From Epiperipatus broadwayi (lineage: Eukaryota; Onychophora; Udeonychophora; Euonychophora; Peripatidae): a stretch of DNA of 64,000 nucleotides. The position numbers and the translations under genes were made by a program. The notes beneath the pieces were generated by a model that had not been told where the DNA came from, ran no database searches, and saw nothing but the letters and a program-made list of their open reading frames with translations. This document shows, one piece after another, positions 11,903 through 25,500 of the stretch. The DNA lies in contig JAQFVV010006509.1 in NCBI GenBank assembly GCA_028023455.1, positions 60,001-124,000 on the forward strand. Direction: 5' to 3'. Numbering within the stretch: the stretch's first letter is position 1; every line of letters begins with the position of its first letter.

Positions 11903-13293
11903 ATTGTACCATTTATTTATATATGGTACAAATATATTGGCATTTGATAAGATAGTAAAAGCTAAGAAGAAAAAGTAAATTTAGCAATCTTATTAAAGAG
12001 ACATAATTAAATTTTTTTTAGTTTGTATAGTTTATTTTTTTTAAATGTACAATGAAAGTTAAATTTTTCATTCATATTTTTTTATCTAATTAAAAATAAA
12101 AGTAAAAATTGGAGAGAAAAAAGACACACAAATTACTAATCTAGATAAGCTAAAAGAAAAATATTTTAGCTAATTAAAGATGGCAGAATTATGGTAAAAA
12201 AAATAAAGACATTGTAACTGAAAAATACAAAAAAATGCACAAGATTATCAACATGTATTTTTTACAAACAAAAGGTATGCGCAGAAGTCTGAAAACTGGA
12301 CCCTGAATATAAAAAGGAAAAGACCAGTTAGATCAAGGTCTTCTTTTGTCTGTGTTTTCTATGGTTTGTCCTGGATAACAAAAATATATCCAGGACTACT
12401 CTATGCTGAAATAATTCTGCATGTTGGAGTGGACCGGAGCTTTTGCTGACATCGTTTCTGAAGACGAACATCAGAAAAACTTTCATGACCAACCAGTAAG
12501 ATACTACAAGATCAACTTATAACCAATAGCCAAGCTCATTCTCACATAAAAAAAACTTTGCATAGTAATCTACAAGCTTCATGAACTTGCTAAACTTATC
12601 AGTAAGCTAAGATTAACTTTTCCCGATTGTGATTTAAAGTTTGCAAACAAGTATTAAAAAAATAAGCTTAAAATAATCCTGATCGAGACTGTAATTTTAT
12701 TATTCAAGAAACTCTTGTTTACTCAAGAACTTTAATTGTTTAACTGTTATTTTTTATTAATCAATTCATGTCTGGATTAGTATGTGTTCTCTCCAGTTTT
12801 ATTTAATTAGTAATTTATCTTTAAACATTTTAATTTGTTAGAATAAAAATATTTATTTCTAATATCAACTTTTCATTGTATGTTCTTGATGATTATTATT
12901 AAATTTATTAATATTAGTTTAGTAAAATTTGGAAGTAGAATTTACCTTTGCCAATATTTGTTGAATAAGCTCCAGGAATAATAATATCTAGAAAATAACT
13001 CTAGTTATGATAAAATATGATACCAATTCTTTTAAAACCATTTTTCTTTTTAATTTTCAAGATGTGATGCGATGGATTTCAGTGGATTCTTATATGAATC
13101 CTGGCACCCTTATAAAAGAAATAAAAGCTGATTCCATTGATAGTGTAAATTATAACAATTATTAGGTAGAGTTGATCAGGAAATATAGTTATGTTTTTAA
13201 AAATAGGAATGGAATTTTTTATTTTTCCATAACTTGATCAACTCACACATTTTACATGTAACAGAGACCTAGTCAGACAGGCAAAACACTTCA
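11903..13293. repeat. 1.39-kb direct repeat, left copy (LTR-like)
   Basis: It begins TGTACCATTTATTTATATATGG and ends GGCAAAACACTTCA, so it has TG...CA ends. It aligns along its length with 13969-15353. Inside are a promoter-like AATATAAAAAGGAAAAGACC (near 12306), the hairpin word ATATATCCAGGAC (12384), and a final segment GATGTGATGCGATGGATTTC that is open in one frame in the right copy only. Immediately after comes CTGGCTTCCTAATGTGAAG, which could be a primer-binding site because it contains a TGG start. Reading it as an LTR is inference; a plain segmental duplication would also give two direct copies. Confidence 0.6.
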
Positions 13294-13968
13294 CTGGCTT
13301 CCTAATGTGAAGCTTTGACACAACAACCACAACCTAAGATATGTTGCAATGGTATAAAGAACATTACAAAGATGACCCAAAAACCCATAGCCGAAAAATG
13401 AATAGTAGTTTAAAAAAAAAAAAAAACTAAACTAACTAACTAACTAAACCAGATTATAAAGTTATATTTTTTAATATGACTAGAAAAACATGCTCATGGC
13501 TGATGTAGATGTAAGTCACAAGTATTTGACTGGGTAGGTGATTACTGGAGAGGAGGAAAAGCATAGCTCCTAGTTCTTGTATGCAGTATATAATGTAAGA
13601 GCAGCATTTTAAAATGCCCATCAGTCTATTTTTAGCAGGGATACCAAGAAAGGGGAGGGCAGACCAAGTTGCCATGAGCCTATAAGACTCAAAACAATGA
13701 GCAATGCTCTTCTGTGCTTATAATTGGGCTTCTTATCATTAGTATTATGCTTGAGTGGAAAGGACACAGGTGAATGTGGAAATGTTTTTTATTCCCACCA
13801 TGTTAGACCCAAAAGTGGGCATTAAAGCCCCACATCACTTGTGAATGAGTCTATGAGATATATTAGCATGCTAATACAAAAAATAAACACACAAATATGG
13901 ACTTAAAGCTTAAGAATAAAATTAATTTAAACCCTATTTTATTCTCATCTCTTGGCCCTGGTGGTATG
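13294..13968. other. 0.67-kb core between the 1.39-kb direct repeats
   Basis: A mostly unique segment of higher complexity (13480-13860) with poly-A and (AACT)n patches near 13410-13450. It is far too short for gag and pol and no retroviral motif is seen. If the flanks are LTRs, this would be the internal region of a non-autonomous element (TRIM or LARD type). Confidence 0.4.
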
Positions 13969-15353
13969 TACCATTTATTGATATATGGTGCAAATATATT
14001 GGCATTTGGTAGATATTTAAAAGCTAAGAAAAAAAAGTAAATTTACCGATCTTATTAAAAAAACGCAATTAATTTTTTTTTTAGTTTGTATAGTTTATTT
14101 TTTTAAAACGTACAATGAAAGTTAAATTTTTCGTCCATATTTTTTTTTATCTAATTAAAAATAAAACTAAAAATTAGAGAAAACAAAAGACACACAAATT
14201 ACTAATCCAGATAAGCTAAAAGAAAAATATTTTAGCTAATTAAAGATGGCAGAATTATGCTAAAAAAATAAAGACTTTGTAACTGAAAAATATAAAAGAA
14301 TGCACATGATTATCAATGTGTATTTTTGTCAAACAAAATGTATGTGCAGAAGTCTGAAAACTGGATCCTGAATATAAAAAGGAAGAGACCAGTTAGATCA
14401 AGGTCTTGTTTTGTCAGTTTTCCGTATGGTTGGTCCTGGATAACAAAAATATATCCAGGACCTGTCTATGCTGAATAATTCTGCATGTTGGAGTGGACCA
14501 GGGTTTTTGCTAACATAATTTCTGAAAATGGACACCAGAAAAACTTTCATGACCAACCAGTAGGATAGAGCAAGATCAACTTATAACTGATGGCCAAGCT
14601 CATTCTCTCACAAAAAAACTATGCATAGTAATCCACAAGCTTCGTGAACTTGCCAATCTTATCGGTAAGCTAAGATTAACTTTTCCCAATTGTGACTTAA
14701 AGTTTGCGAACAATTATTAAAAAAAATAAGGTTAAAATAATCCTGATAGAGACTGTAATTTTATTATTCAAGAGACTCTTGTTTATTCAAGAACTTTAAT
14801 TGTTTAACTCTTTTTTATTAATGGATTCATGTCTGGATTATGTATGTTCTCTCCAGTTTTATTTAATTAGTAATTTATCTTTAAACATTTTAATTTGTTA
14901 GAATAAAAATATTTATTTGTAATATCAACTTTTCATAGTATGTTATTGATGTTTATTATTAAATTTATTAATATTAGTTTAGTAAGATTTGAAAGTAGAA
15001 TTTACCTTTGCCAATATTTGTTGACTAAGCTCCAGGAATAATAATATCTAGAAAATAACTCTAGTTACAGTAAAATATGATACCAATTATTTTAAAAACA
15101 TTTTTCTTTTTAATTTTTAAAACGTGATGCAATGGATTTCAGTGGATTTTTATATGAATCCTGATGCCCTTATAAAAGAAATAAAATCTGATTCCATTGA
15201 TAGTGTAAATCATAACAATTACTATGTAAAGTTGATCAGAAAATATAGTTATGTTTTTAGAAATAGGAATGAAACTTTCTTCTTTTTTCATAACTTGAAC
15301 AACTCACACATTTTACATGTAACAGAGACCTAGTAAAATGGGCAAAATGCTTC
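13969..15353. repeat. 1.39-kb direct repeat, right copy (LTR-like)
   Basis: It begins TGTACCATTTATTGATATATGG and ends GGGCAAAATGCTTCA, then enters an ATATAT run. It matches 11903-13293 along its length with scattered substitutions and small indels. A 69-codon open frame at 15124-15333 contains ISVDFYMNPDALIKEIKSD. The same region of the left copy has a stop in that frame, and no family is recognised. Confidence 0.6.
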
Positions 15354-15739
15354 AATATATATATATTTAAAAAACTTGTTCTTAAAATATAATAATAACT
15401 TTACTTTGAAAAAAGATAATAGTAATACACACACTACTTGTGTGCATTGGTTTTATGCATACATATTTATTGACATTGGATTAATTATGTCTTATAAAAA
15501 TATATGATTTAATAAGTTATTTTTTGACAAATAAAATATTCTAGGATATAAATGCAAGTGTGTGTACATATTTGAATACATGTCAGATAGACCCACATAT
15601 ACATTAAATCAGTCATTATTTATAAATTATTAAACTGAATTGATTTTTGTTTTATTTGTTAATGACATTTCTAATTTGTTTATTTTAAATTATTATATAG
15701 CACATCTGATTGCTTATATATTGTGTGTTTTTTTTGAGA
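15354..15739. other. AT-rich spacer, nothing identified
   Basis: No repeat partner, ORF or RNA gene recognised between the LTR-like repeat and the next family A copy. Confidence 0.6.
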
Positions 15740-17179
15740 TATTATAATGGTCAGTGATGATGATGAAGTTTCCAGTCTTACCGCATCTGCCGACAGAGCG
15801 CCACTAGGCTACTTTGAGCCTAGAAAATTTATAAAGTCGACAGATATGTGCTGTTAAGACCACGACCACCAGCCCAAGTCACTAGCTCAAGTAGACACAG
15901 AAACTTATATATTTAGTAAAATATATTTTTAATAATAAAGAATAAAAAACAATCACTGAGTATTAATACTACAATAGAAAAGATTTTATTTACATATATA
16001 ATTAATAACGCACAAACTTTCAAAAAAATAATTTTTATAACACAGGAAGAAATTTGTTTTATTCTGTTTCATTATTATTTTATTTGTTTTTAACTTTTAA
16101 TTTTAAATTTTAGAAATGTTGAGTATAGATGAGCTACCCAGACCATGCACCTAAAAGACTTTCAAACAATTGATTCCGGGCTAAAAGTCCGCAGCCACAC
16201 CAATGCTCACTTCCAGATATATATCAGCAACCAATGCAATATGAACATGTTAGCATAGAATCACATGACAGGAATGTGCATCTGAACAATGTGATATTAT
16301 TGGAGAAAACATGAGCTTCAACCAGTATAGGAATGTGCTTCTATCTGGCAAAGGAATCATGTATGAAATAATAAGAGAAAAACACTGCATATGGATGAGA
16401 GAGCAGTCTTATCTTGCCGACTTATCTTCTCAATCCATAGAACTGGAATGGGCCAATGGCACAGGAAATACCTCTGTGTCCATTTCAATGATATGACTAC
16501 TTCTCTTTGGGTCATGCATTCAATTGGACTTGTAGCCCTAGGTGCTAACACACTTCACATTACATTGATATAAATGTCCATAAATCTCTCCACCAGCATT
16601 GACACAACTACGAAACAAATTGTCCGAAATCAAAACCCTCTTTAAAAGTAACATATTTAAACTAGTCTAGCAGCTATCTACACTCAACTAACATTTAAAT
16701 CATTGTATTAATTTAATTCAAAACAAAAATCTTTAGTTTAATTAAGGTTTTAAAATCATTTTTAAGATAACATTTATATTTTAACTTTTTTTTTTTACTG
16801 CAAATTTATATAACCTGCTTTTCTTTTTAAATTTAATAATGCACAAATAACGATGTGTTTCTATTTTTTAAATTTAAGTTTGCAATCACAAAACCCTACC
16901 CTATTACAAACAGATCTTATTAAACATGAATAACAAAAAAAAACAATACATATATTTTAAGAGATTATGTTAACTTTTGATCAGAGTTTAAAATGGCAAA
17001 GTTTATAAAAGATAAAGTTCAGGTTTGTTCAGGAAAGAAAGTTTATAATTCATTTGTAGAAACAAATAAAGTTCAAAGATCTTAAATTTAAGAATTTATA
17101 TTTCATATTTCAATTATTTATAAATTATACTTTCCTTTGTCTGAGCTTGTTCCTTCATGATGAAGATCTATGAAGACTT

Positions 17180-17359
17180 ATGAAAATTTCTGAAAACGGA
17201 ATTCGTGGTTCGATCATGGGATCAATGGAGATGAAAGCTGCCTTCGGCCGGCTGCACCGAAGGAAGCCTGTTGACACTGACTACATTCTTAGTGATGGTG
17301 ATAATAGCGTTTTAAAAATTTTCTGCTTTCAACAAAGACAATTGAATTTAAAGTTTTAA
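17180..17359 (+). other. GC-rich patch with a 59-codon open frame
   Basis: ATG at 17180 and TAA at 17357-17359. The centre (about 17205-17300) is the most GC- and CpG-rich stretch nearby and reads MKAAFGRLHRRKPVDTDYIL in this frame. It contains a CCTTCGG/CCGAAGG stem-loop and a GTGGTTCGATCATGG word resembling a polymerase III B box. It lies within the span of family A copy 2 but has no counterpart in the other copies. It could be a captured gene fragment, a retroelement 5' end or a SINE head; no family was identified. Confidence 0.3.
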
Positions 17360-17863
17360 TTTTCTGATTCTTTCCAACTCCTTAATTATTGTTTTGGATT
17401 TTGCTTTTATAGTTCTCTGGTACCTTATCTCTGGAATGCAGGATTCATCAAACATATTTCATTTCTGTTTTTTTTATTGGTTAATTCAGTTTGTGGCCAA
17501 ATAGATTTTGGGTTTATGGTTAAGTAAATTTTTCCACTGAGGTCTGTGTCTCTATCTCTGGGTGGGAACTCATCTATTTCGTAATCCTTTTTTTTTAATT
17601 GTCATTTTGCCTTAAGGATCTGTTTGTAATTTTTATTTTTAAGATTAAAACTCTCATTATTTTTAAAATCAAAAGGTTTTTTATTATATTCTATTCAAAC
17701 ACTAGAATCTTTGTTTTGATTCCATAATTTTTTGAAGCTTATTTTAATATTTAAATCAAACATAATAAATTAATAATTTGTTATTTGTGCATTTTGAAAG
17801 TTTGTGCATTTAATTCAGTATTAGGTATTTACAAAAAAAGTTAGTATTAAAATCTAAATGTAA

Positions 17864-17865
<2 letters not shown>

Positions 17866-17900
<35 letters not shown>

Positions 17901-17913
17901 CATATATATATAT

Positions 17914-17959
<46 letters not shown>

Positions 17960-17960
17960 A
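17866..17960. repeat. (TA)n array with inverted TGGGATAT/ATATCCCA flanks
   Basis: Two TA runs are separated by TTACA and by TATGGGATAT (17911-17919); the second run ends in ATATCCCA (17953-17960), so the TA tract is the loop of a perfect hairpin. Confidence 0.9.
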
Positions 17961-17965
17961 TTACA

Positions 17966-18750
17966 ATATGTAAATTATAATGTAATAGCATATACTTTTT
18001 GTATTTTTTTAAATCAAAATCAGAATGCTGAACTTATAGCATACTCAACAAACCTTAATTTAATTTTATGTTTATTAATAAATTTACAATTTATTACAAT
18101 ATTCTAGTAAATTTCTTTAATCCTAGACTAAGCTTAAAACATTATATTTTGGTATTATCTTTTACCCATAGCAATTGTTATAAAGCTCTTGCACACTGAG
18201 GTGGATTTATGCATGACATGCAATTATATATTATTTTTAGCATTAGATAATGATTTCATTTCTCCTCTAATGCTGGATGGCACAAAGGAATAACTTTTAA
18301 ATGGCATGCTCTACATTTTATTTTGGTTTTTATTATTAAAAAAATTAAGTTTATACTTGGCCAGTATGTTTATGGTACTAAATGACCAGAGGGCATTGAT
18401 GATGATCAGCATGTTTTAAAATTCTAGCATTATTTTTTTTATATTAATATAGGTTAGAACCTAATTTTGTGCCTCCAAATTATTGTTTATACATTCAGCC
18501 CCAAGTTTGTCAAGGACTAAATAATTAACCTGGTTTAAAGTGGATCACTTTCAAATCCAGTTGTAAAGCTGACTATTGATTTATTTATTCTTCTTCACTG
18601 TAATGCTGTTGAACTTATAGTTAGTTTTGTATTTGCTGATCTGGCATGTATATATCATTCACATTCATTATATTCATTTTATATTTAAATTAGACTAGTC
18701 ATTGCAACACCCCAACATCACCTCAGTTACCCTCCTGATTCCATACTGTC

Positions 18751-18754
<4 letters not shown>
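17966..18754. other. AT-rich non-coding stretch
   Basis: No gene, RNA gene or recognised repeat. A conserved-looking word is not obvious on either strand. Confidence 0.6.

Positions 18755-18808
<54 letters not shown>
18755..18808. repeat. (TA)n microsatellite
   Basis: About 54 bases of TA directly outside the left arm of the long inverted repeat at 18841-19484. Confidence 0.97.
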
Positions 18809-18810
<2 letters not shown>

Positions 18811-18840
18811 GTTTTCACAGTTGTAAGATGTAGATAAATT

Positions 18841-19484
18841 AATATTTTTGGGAATAAACTGTGTATTATTTTGCATTACCCTCAGATATTTCGACCGACT
18901 AGCAACTGCTATTATCAAGGTTAACTTTTGAAAAAAAAAGTTAGATCTTAAACAATAACATGACTCAGTGTGAGATGAGAAATGAGATTCAACTTGAAGT
19001 AGTTCAGCATTCACAATATGAGGCTTATCAAAATGTTTATTTCACTCAGTTTTTTTACCTATTAATTTTAAGTTAATATTAGATAAAATGAGAGATTTCC
19101 ACATAGCTGGAATACATTGTTCTTTGTCAGCCATATTTAAACCAGTAGGTCTCTTTAATATTTCAATTGACTCTCTCATGGTTTAAATAGGGCTGATGAC
19201 GCACAACATATTCCAGCTATGTGGAAACCTCTCATTTTATTTAATATTAACTTAAAATTAATAGGTGAAAAAACTGAGGGAAAGAAACATTTTGATAAGC
19301 CTCATATTGTGAATGTGGAACTACTTCATGTTGAATCTCATTTTTCATCTTCCACTGAGTCACATTATTGTTTGAGATCTAATAATTTTTCTTTCAAAAG
19401 TTAATCTTGATAATGGCAGTTGCTAGTCCATCAAAATATCAGATTGTAATGCAAAATAATACACAGTTTATTCCAAAAAATATT
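18841..19484. repeat. Long inverted repeat, arms of about 300 bp, 38-bp spacer
   Basis: The left arm, 18841-19142, starts AATATTTTTGGGAATAAACTG. The right arm, 19181-19484, ends CAGTTTATTCCAAAAAATATT, its reverse complement. Intermediate words pair across the whole length: ATGAGGCTTATCAAAATG with CATTTTGATAAGCCTCAT, and CCACATAGCTGGAATA with TATTCCAGCTATGTGG. The arms differ at scattered positions and small indels. The spacer is 19143-19180. No credible ORF is found. It could be a fold-back transposon or paired inverted copies of a retroelement terminus. Confidence 0.85.
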
Positions 19485-19485
19485 G

Positions 19486-21306
<1,821 letters not shown>

Positions 21307-21322
21307 ATTAGTGGACCTGGTT

Positions 21323-21381
<59 letters not shown>

Positions 21382-21396
21382 ACCAGGTCCACTAAT
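21307..21396. repeat. Perfect hairpin whose loop is a TA array
   Basis: ATTAGTGGACCTGGTT at 21307-21322 and AACCAGGTCCACTAAT at 21381-21396 are exact reverse complements. Between them is TA repeat with one AAAT interruption. The upstream GGGATTTAAACCTAGC (21278) resembles the head of fold-back family B. Confidence 0.9.
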
Positions 21397-21504
21397 ATAT
21401 ATATATATAATATTTGAAATTCCCCATAACTATATTAGTTTAGCTGCACTCCCCCCTTTAAATAGAGAAAGCACTATACTATATGTATGAGTATTAAACT
21501 CTCT

Positions 21505-21615
21505 ATATTGTAGTGCCACCAAGTACAACCTTCATAACCAATGAATGCAGGAAGGTTTGTGCATAAAATCTCTATCTATTGCCTAGCATTTAACATATCC
21601 AGACTAATTTGTAGC
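21505..21615. repeat. Dispersed repeat family C, copy 1
   Basis: Contains GTGCCACCA, GGTTTGTGCATAAAATCTCT, ATCTATTGCCTA and TCCAGACTA in the same order and spacing as 25405-25500. Nature unknown. Confidence 0.5.
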
Positions 21616-22600
21616 TTGTGGATTTAAAAAGGAGCCTTGAATTAGAGAGCATTGCAACTAGATCTTAGGATCCAATGCAACCCTCCAGCCACCATCTTTT
21701 ATCTATTTGGTTAACTATAAATCAGGAGCCCAAGATGAAAACACCATAATGTTTTCAAAGCCCGCTCATTTGCTTGTATAATCATATAGATCTGAACTCA
21801 GTTCAACATCTATACATTTTGTTGACTTTGGTTTTTCAAAAACTAGTCACCATTATTATTCTAAGGGCATATGATGTATTATGTTCTGCAATGTTTGGTG
21901 CAGTACTAGAGTAAAAAATTCTGTAACTCAAGATCTATGGGTTGCAAATCAGTTCTAACACTTTCGATGCCTAAACTTGCTATGAAATCATAAGCAATAA
22001 ACCATTCCATTTTTTATTTATTTATTTAAATCATAAGTATTATATTTTTTAACATATTGTTATAAGCAATTAGACTTTTAAAAATACATAAAACATTACC
22101 ATCATTTATTAGAATATATTATATTATTTTAACCTCAGAAATAAATATTAATCTTTATTAAAAATCAACTATTTTAGTCAATGTTTCATTTTATTTTGTT
22201 CATGCTGCAAAATCTTATATATTTTTCAAATCACAATGTATCTCCTTACATTTTAAACTTAAGTTGTAGATAATCTGCATAAACATTAAAAGCTGTATAT
22301 CTAGTTCTGAACTTATATTTTATAAAATAGACATCGAAAAGAGTCTATGTGTATTGCTGGTCTTCTTAATATTTTGATTATAAAGAATAAATATCATTTA
22401 CTTTTTTTATATATCAATATTGCCTACATTCAACATGAAGAAAGCAGAGATATCCATTATTAGAATTATTAGTGTATATTCCCATTTCTAAATAATATAT
22501 TTACCTGGATTTTATTTCTCTTTATATATAACAGTATCTCTGCACCACAAATTCCTGTGAATGTGCGAGCACCATTTTTACATATATAATTTAATTATAG
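21616..22600. other. AT-rich stretch upstream of candidate exon
   Basis: No gene seen. It ends in TTTAATTATAG, the possible splice acceptor of the segment at 22601. Confidence 0.5.
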
Positions 22601-22720
22601 GTAAAAGATAAACATGTCCTTAAATGGCTTACTTCAGAGCAAATGCCTTTTGAACAATCCCTTCGCAGAACAGCCGTGAAGAATATAGCACTAATCATCG
22701 GGTTTGCCACTTTTAAATAA
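22601..22720 (+). CDS. Candidate 3'-terminal coding exon (unidentified)
   Basis: After TTTAATTATAG a frame of 39 codons runs to TAA at 22718-22720. It reads VKDKHVLKWLTSEQ, then MPFEQSLRRTAVKN, then IALIIGFATFK. The composition is protein-like and less AT-biased than the surroundings, with CpGs retained (CTTCGC, GCCGTG, ATCGGG). The last 12 residues are hydrophobic, which could suit a membrane-associated C-terminus. The polypyrimidine tract before the acceptor is weak. No product is recognised. It could be a real last exon of a host gene whose other exons lie upstream, a pseudogene scrap, or chance. Confidence 0.3.
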   Translation, partial: VKDKHVLKWLTSEQMPFEQSLRRTAVKNIALIIGFATFK

Positions 22721-25404
22721 CGACTGACCTCTTTTTTTTCTTGGTTTTTTTTTTTTTTTAACTAAACACAGTTAAATATTCATTCATTTATCGATATTAA
22801 ATAATTAGCCATATTGCAATAGTTTGTCTATTTGAATAAAAAAAACGAAAAAAAAATTGAAAAAAAAATTACTAGCCCTGAATTCAGACTTAGGTCATTT
22901 GCATGAAAGATAGATTATTTTACATTGATTTATATATAGATATTTGAAGAAAAAAACATTTTATAAATGTATTGAAGGCTTTGTGATTAAGAAACACAAA
23001 TGCCATTATCTTCTGTTAGAACTTATTATTGTTTTTCATCCATTTTCAATAATAAAGTATCGTAACAATTCCTGTTCATGATTTTCTCTAAAACAATAAG
23101 CCGGATATATATATATGCAAAAGACTAAGTAAGTTAGATTTTATTATAACTTATATTATGGGTTATTTATTTCTGCAGTAGATGTATAATAATTGAAAGT
23201 GATAATGACTGATTTTATTTTGTAAAGCAAAAATATTAAAAAATAAACTGTTTGTCTGGCCAGTCGAATTCCAATTTTTTTTTTTTTTTTTAAATTTCAT
23301 CTTTTCTTTTAGCTGTAAATTACTAATAATTAAAACTGACACTACTTCATTTAATTGGGAGCATTTATAAATTTGAGGTTTTCTGCATTTAGTCTGTGGA
23401 TAATTGCAAAATTATAAAAAAATAAAATAAATTTAGGGTTAGCTGCCTGATGTATAGCAGTTGATATTGATGTCACTGAGGTTAAAGGTGAAGATCAGGT
23501 AGGCACAAGGTGTGAAGTGACCTGCATTCTTTAGCTAGTTTACTCTGCATTACAAGTGCAATGTCTGGTTTCTTCTTTGCTTGATCTAAAAAGGATCTTA
23601 ATTCCAATCTTCTAAGACTATCCAACTTCAAAAGATTTTAAAAGAATTTTAAAAAAGCCACTTTTTTTTTTTACTTCATAGATTTTGTATGAGAATTTTT
23701 ATTTGACATTTTTTTATTTTTTTTTATTTTAGAAACGTAACTTCACGCGGACTGTCTCTTCGCATACTAATTTAAACTTACCGTATGTCAAATCTATGTA
23801 CAACAGCTTTAGTAATACTCTACTCTAGTGGTTTTAGATTTTTGAAAATGCTTTTTCTTCTTAATCTTCGAGCGTATTTAAGCTTAATCAGTAAAAAAAA
23901 ATACAGCGTGTACGCACAGACGTAAATAGAATATATATGAATAATTTAAAACTTATTAAAAATTATTTCTAAAGTTTATTCGTATAGAAAGTAAAACTTA
24001 TGAGTAGTCTATAAATAACATCTGTCATCAACATCAGCAGGATTCATTTCACTGGTGCTTCTAAGAGGTTTTGATTACGTTTTGCAAAACAATCTGGATG
24101 AATGTAGTTATCTCTACATTATCTTATAATGTCATTCATCCATATGCCATGAGTCTTTTTCCATTATGCTTCTCATAATTTTTAGATAGAATATCGTATT
24201 TTTAATCAATATTAATTTGGCACTTATGAGCAAACAGTAGTAGTTTTAATAAAATGTCATTCTGCCTTATTTTTTGAAACATATTTTAATTGGAATGTAC
24301 TTGTATCCTTCATAAAGTTCTCTCAGATGCCAAAAGCATTCTTACTAAATTTATATCATAAATGTTAATAATATATTCATTATGTTTTATTTAAGTTACA
24401 ACATGATGTTTTTACCTTTTCAGATCTTGTGTACAGTTGATCTTTGGTTGTTATCAGTATTATTTAGATTATTTTCTTTTAGCAATGATTTTTTTTTACA
24501 AAAATAAACAAAATCTGTTTAATTTAACTGTCATAAAATTTTGATCTTTCTGTTCATTTTTTTCCCTCAGGATTTTGCTTATTTTGCTTTGACCACATTT
24601 TATATAATCTAAAATTCTTCACAATTTTATTTATCATCTGTATTTCTGATCCAGAAATTCTTCAACTTATTCAGTGAGTATTATATCTTAGTATATTTTA
24701 CATTATTAATTCTATTATTTTTTTCTTTGATCTTATTCACTTTTTTTTTAAGATGTAAGGTACAGTCGCTTGTTGTACATGTATGCAAGGTACAGATTAC
24801 TTTTATTTCATAGTTAGATAATATTTTATAAGTTTTCTCAATTTTTTTCCATAAAAATGGTAAAATTAAGCTTTTGTTTATATTACTGCTTCTTAAGTAA
24901 TGCAATTATTCTTTCGATAATTTGGGTTTTGATAATATTTTCTCACAGTGTCATATTTTATATCTTATGTAAGCAGAAATGAAAGTATTTCTTGAATCAA
25001 ATTTATACAGTATAAAAAGATTTATGCTATTGTGAGTGCTGTAATTGACAGAAATTTGAAAATATTCATAATAGCTTATGCAGTATTTTTTACTATAATG
25101 AAAACATTTTTTTAGATTAATTTCATAAGGCAATATAGTAAAACATTATGTCAACAGTGACATGACAATATCTAATTAAATTTATAAGACCACATGGCTA
25201 TTCTTTTTTATTACCCTGAATAATTTTTTTTTCCCCATATGTCATAGCATCGGCCCAGAAGCGAACCTGCAATAACTATCTGCAAGCAACTGCTTTAATA
25301 TATTACAATCAATTTTTTATTGTCATTCAAGAAATATTAATCCTATTTTTTTAGATTAAAGTTTGCATATATCAATAAAAATAATACAGAGGCAAAACTC
25401 TCCA
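22721..25404. other. AT-rich stretch, no supportable gene
   Basis: Poly-T and poly-A runs, AATAAA words near 22835 and 23049, a CpG-containing patch at 23735-23800, and small hairpins (ATGAATGTAG with CATTCATCC near 24100). No ORF with recognisable content on either strand. Confidence 0.5.
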
Positions 25405-25500
25405 TACAGTGGCACCATTTATTGCAAGCCAGAGTAATCAATAGATGCTGAAAGTTTTGTGCATAAAATCCCTATCTAGTGCCTACTCATCCAATATTTC
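25405..25500. repeat. Dispersed repeat family C, copy 2
   Basis: GTGGCACCA, GTTTTGTGCATAAAATCCCT, ATCTAGTGCCTA and TTTCCAGACTAG align with 21505-21615. Confidence 0.5.

Larger units (their letters stand above)
15740..17965. repeat. Dispersed repeat family A, copy 2
   Basis: The head is TATTATAATGGTCA near 15740, followed by TTACCGCATCTGCCGACAG and the stem-loop CTAGGCTACTTTGAGCCTAG near 15805. It continues with GCCCAAGTCACTAGCTCAAG, CATGACAGGAATGTGCATCTGAAC (16264), CCAGTATAGGAATGTGC (16322), GGAAATACCTCTGTG and CACAACTACGAAACAAATTG. These words recur in the same order in copies 1 and 3. The 3' limit is set near the CCCATTACAATATG palindrome at 17958, by analogy with the TGTAAC..GTTACA ends of the other copies. 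No transposase or RT is visible, so its class is unknown. Confidence 0.6.

Noticed and set aside
16311-16573. Overlapping 60-64 codon ORFs on both strands near 16.4 kb
   Set aside because: They lie in family A; the matching positions of the other copies are closed or read differently, so no conserved protein is supported.
23739-23832. Possible exon after TTTATTTTAG reading KRNFTRTVSSHTNLNLPYVK
   Set aside because: The acceptor context is good and CpGs are present, but the frame is only about 30 codons and no donor, conservation or family could be shown. Left as an unassigned patch.
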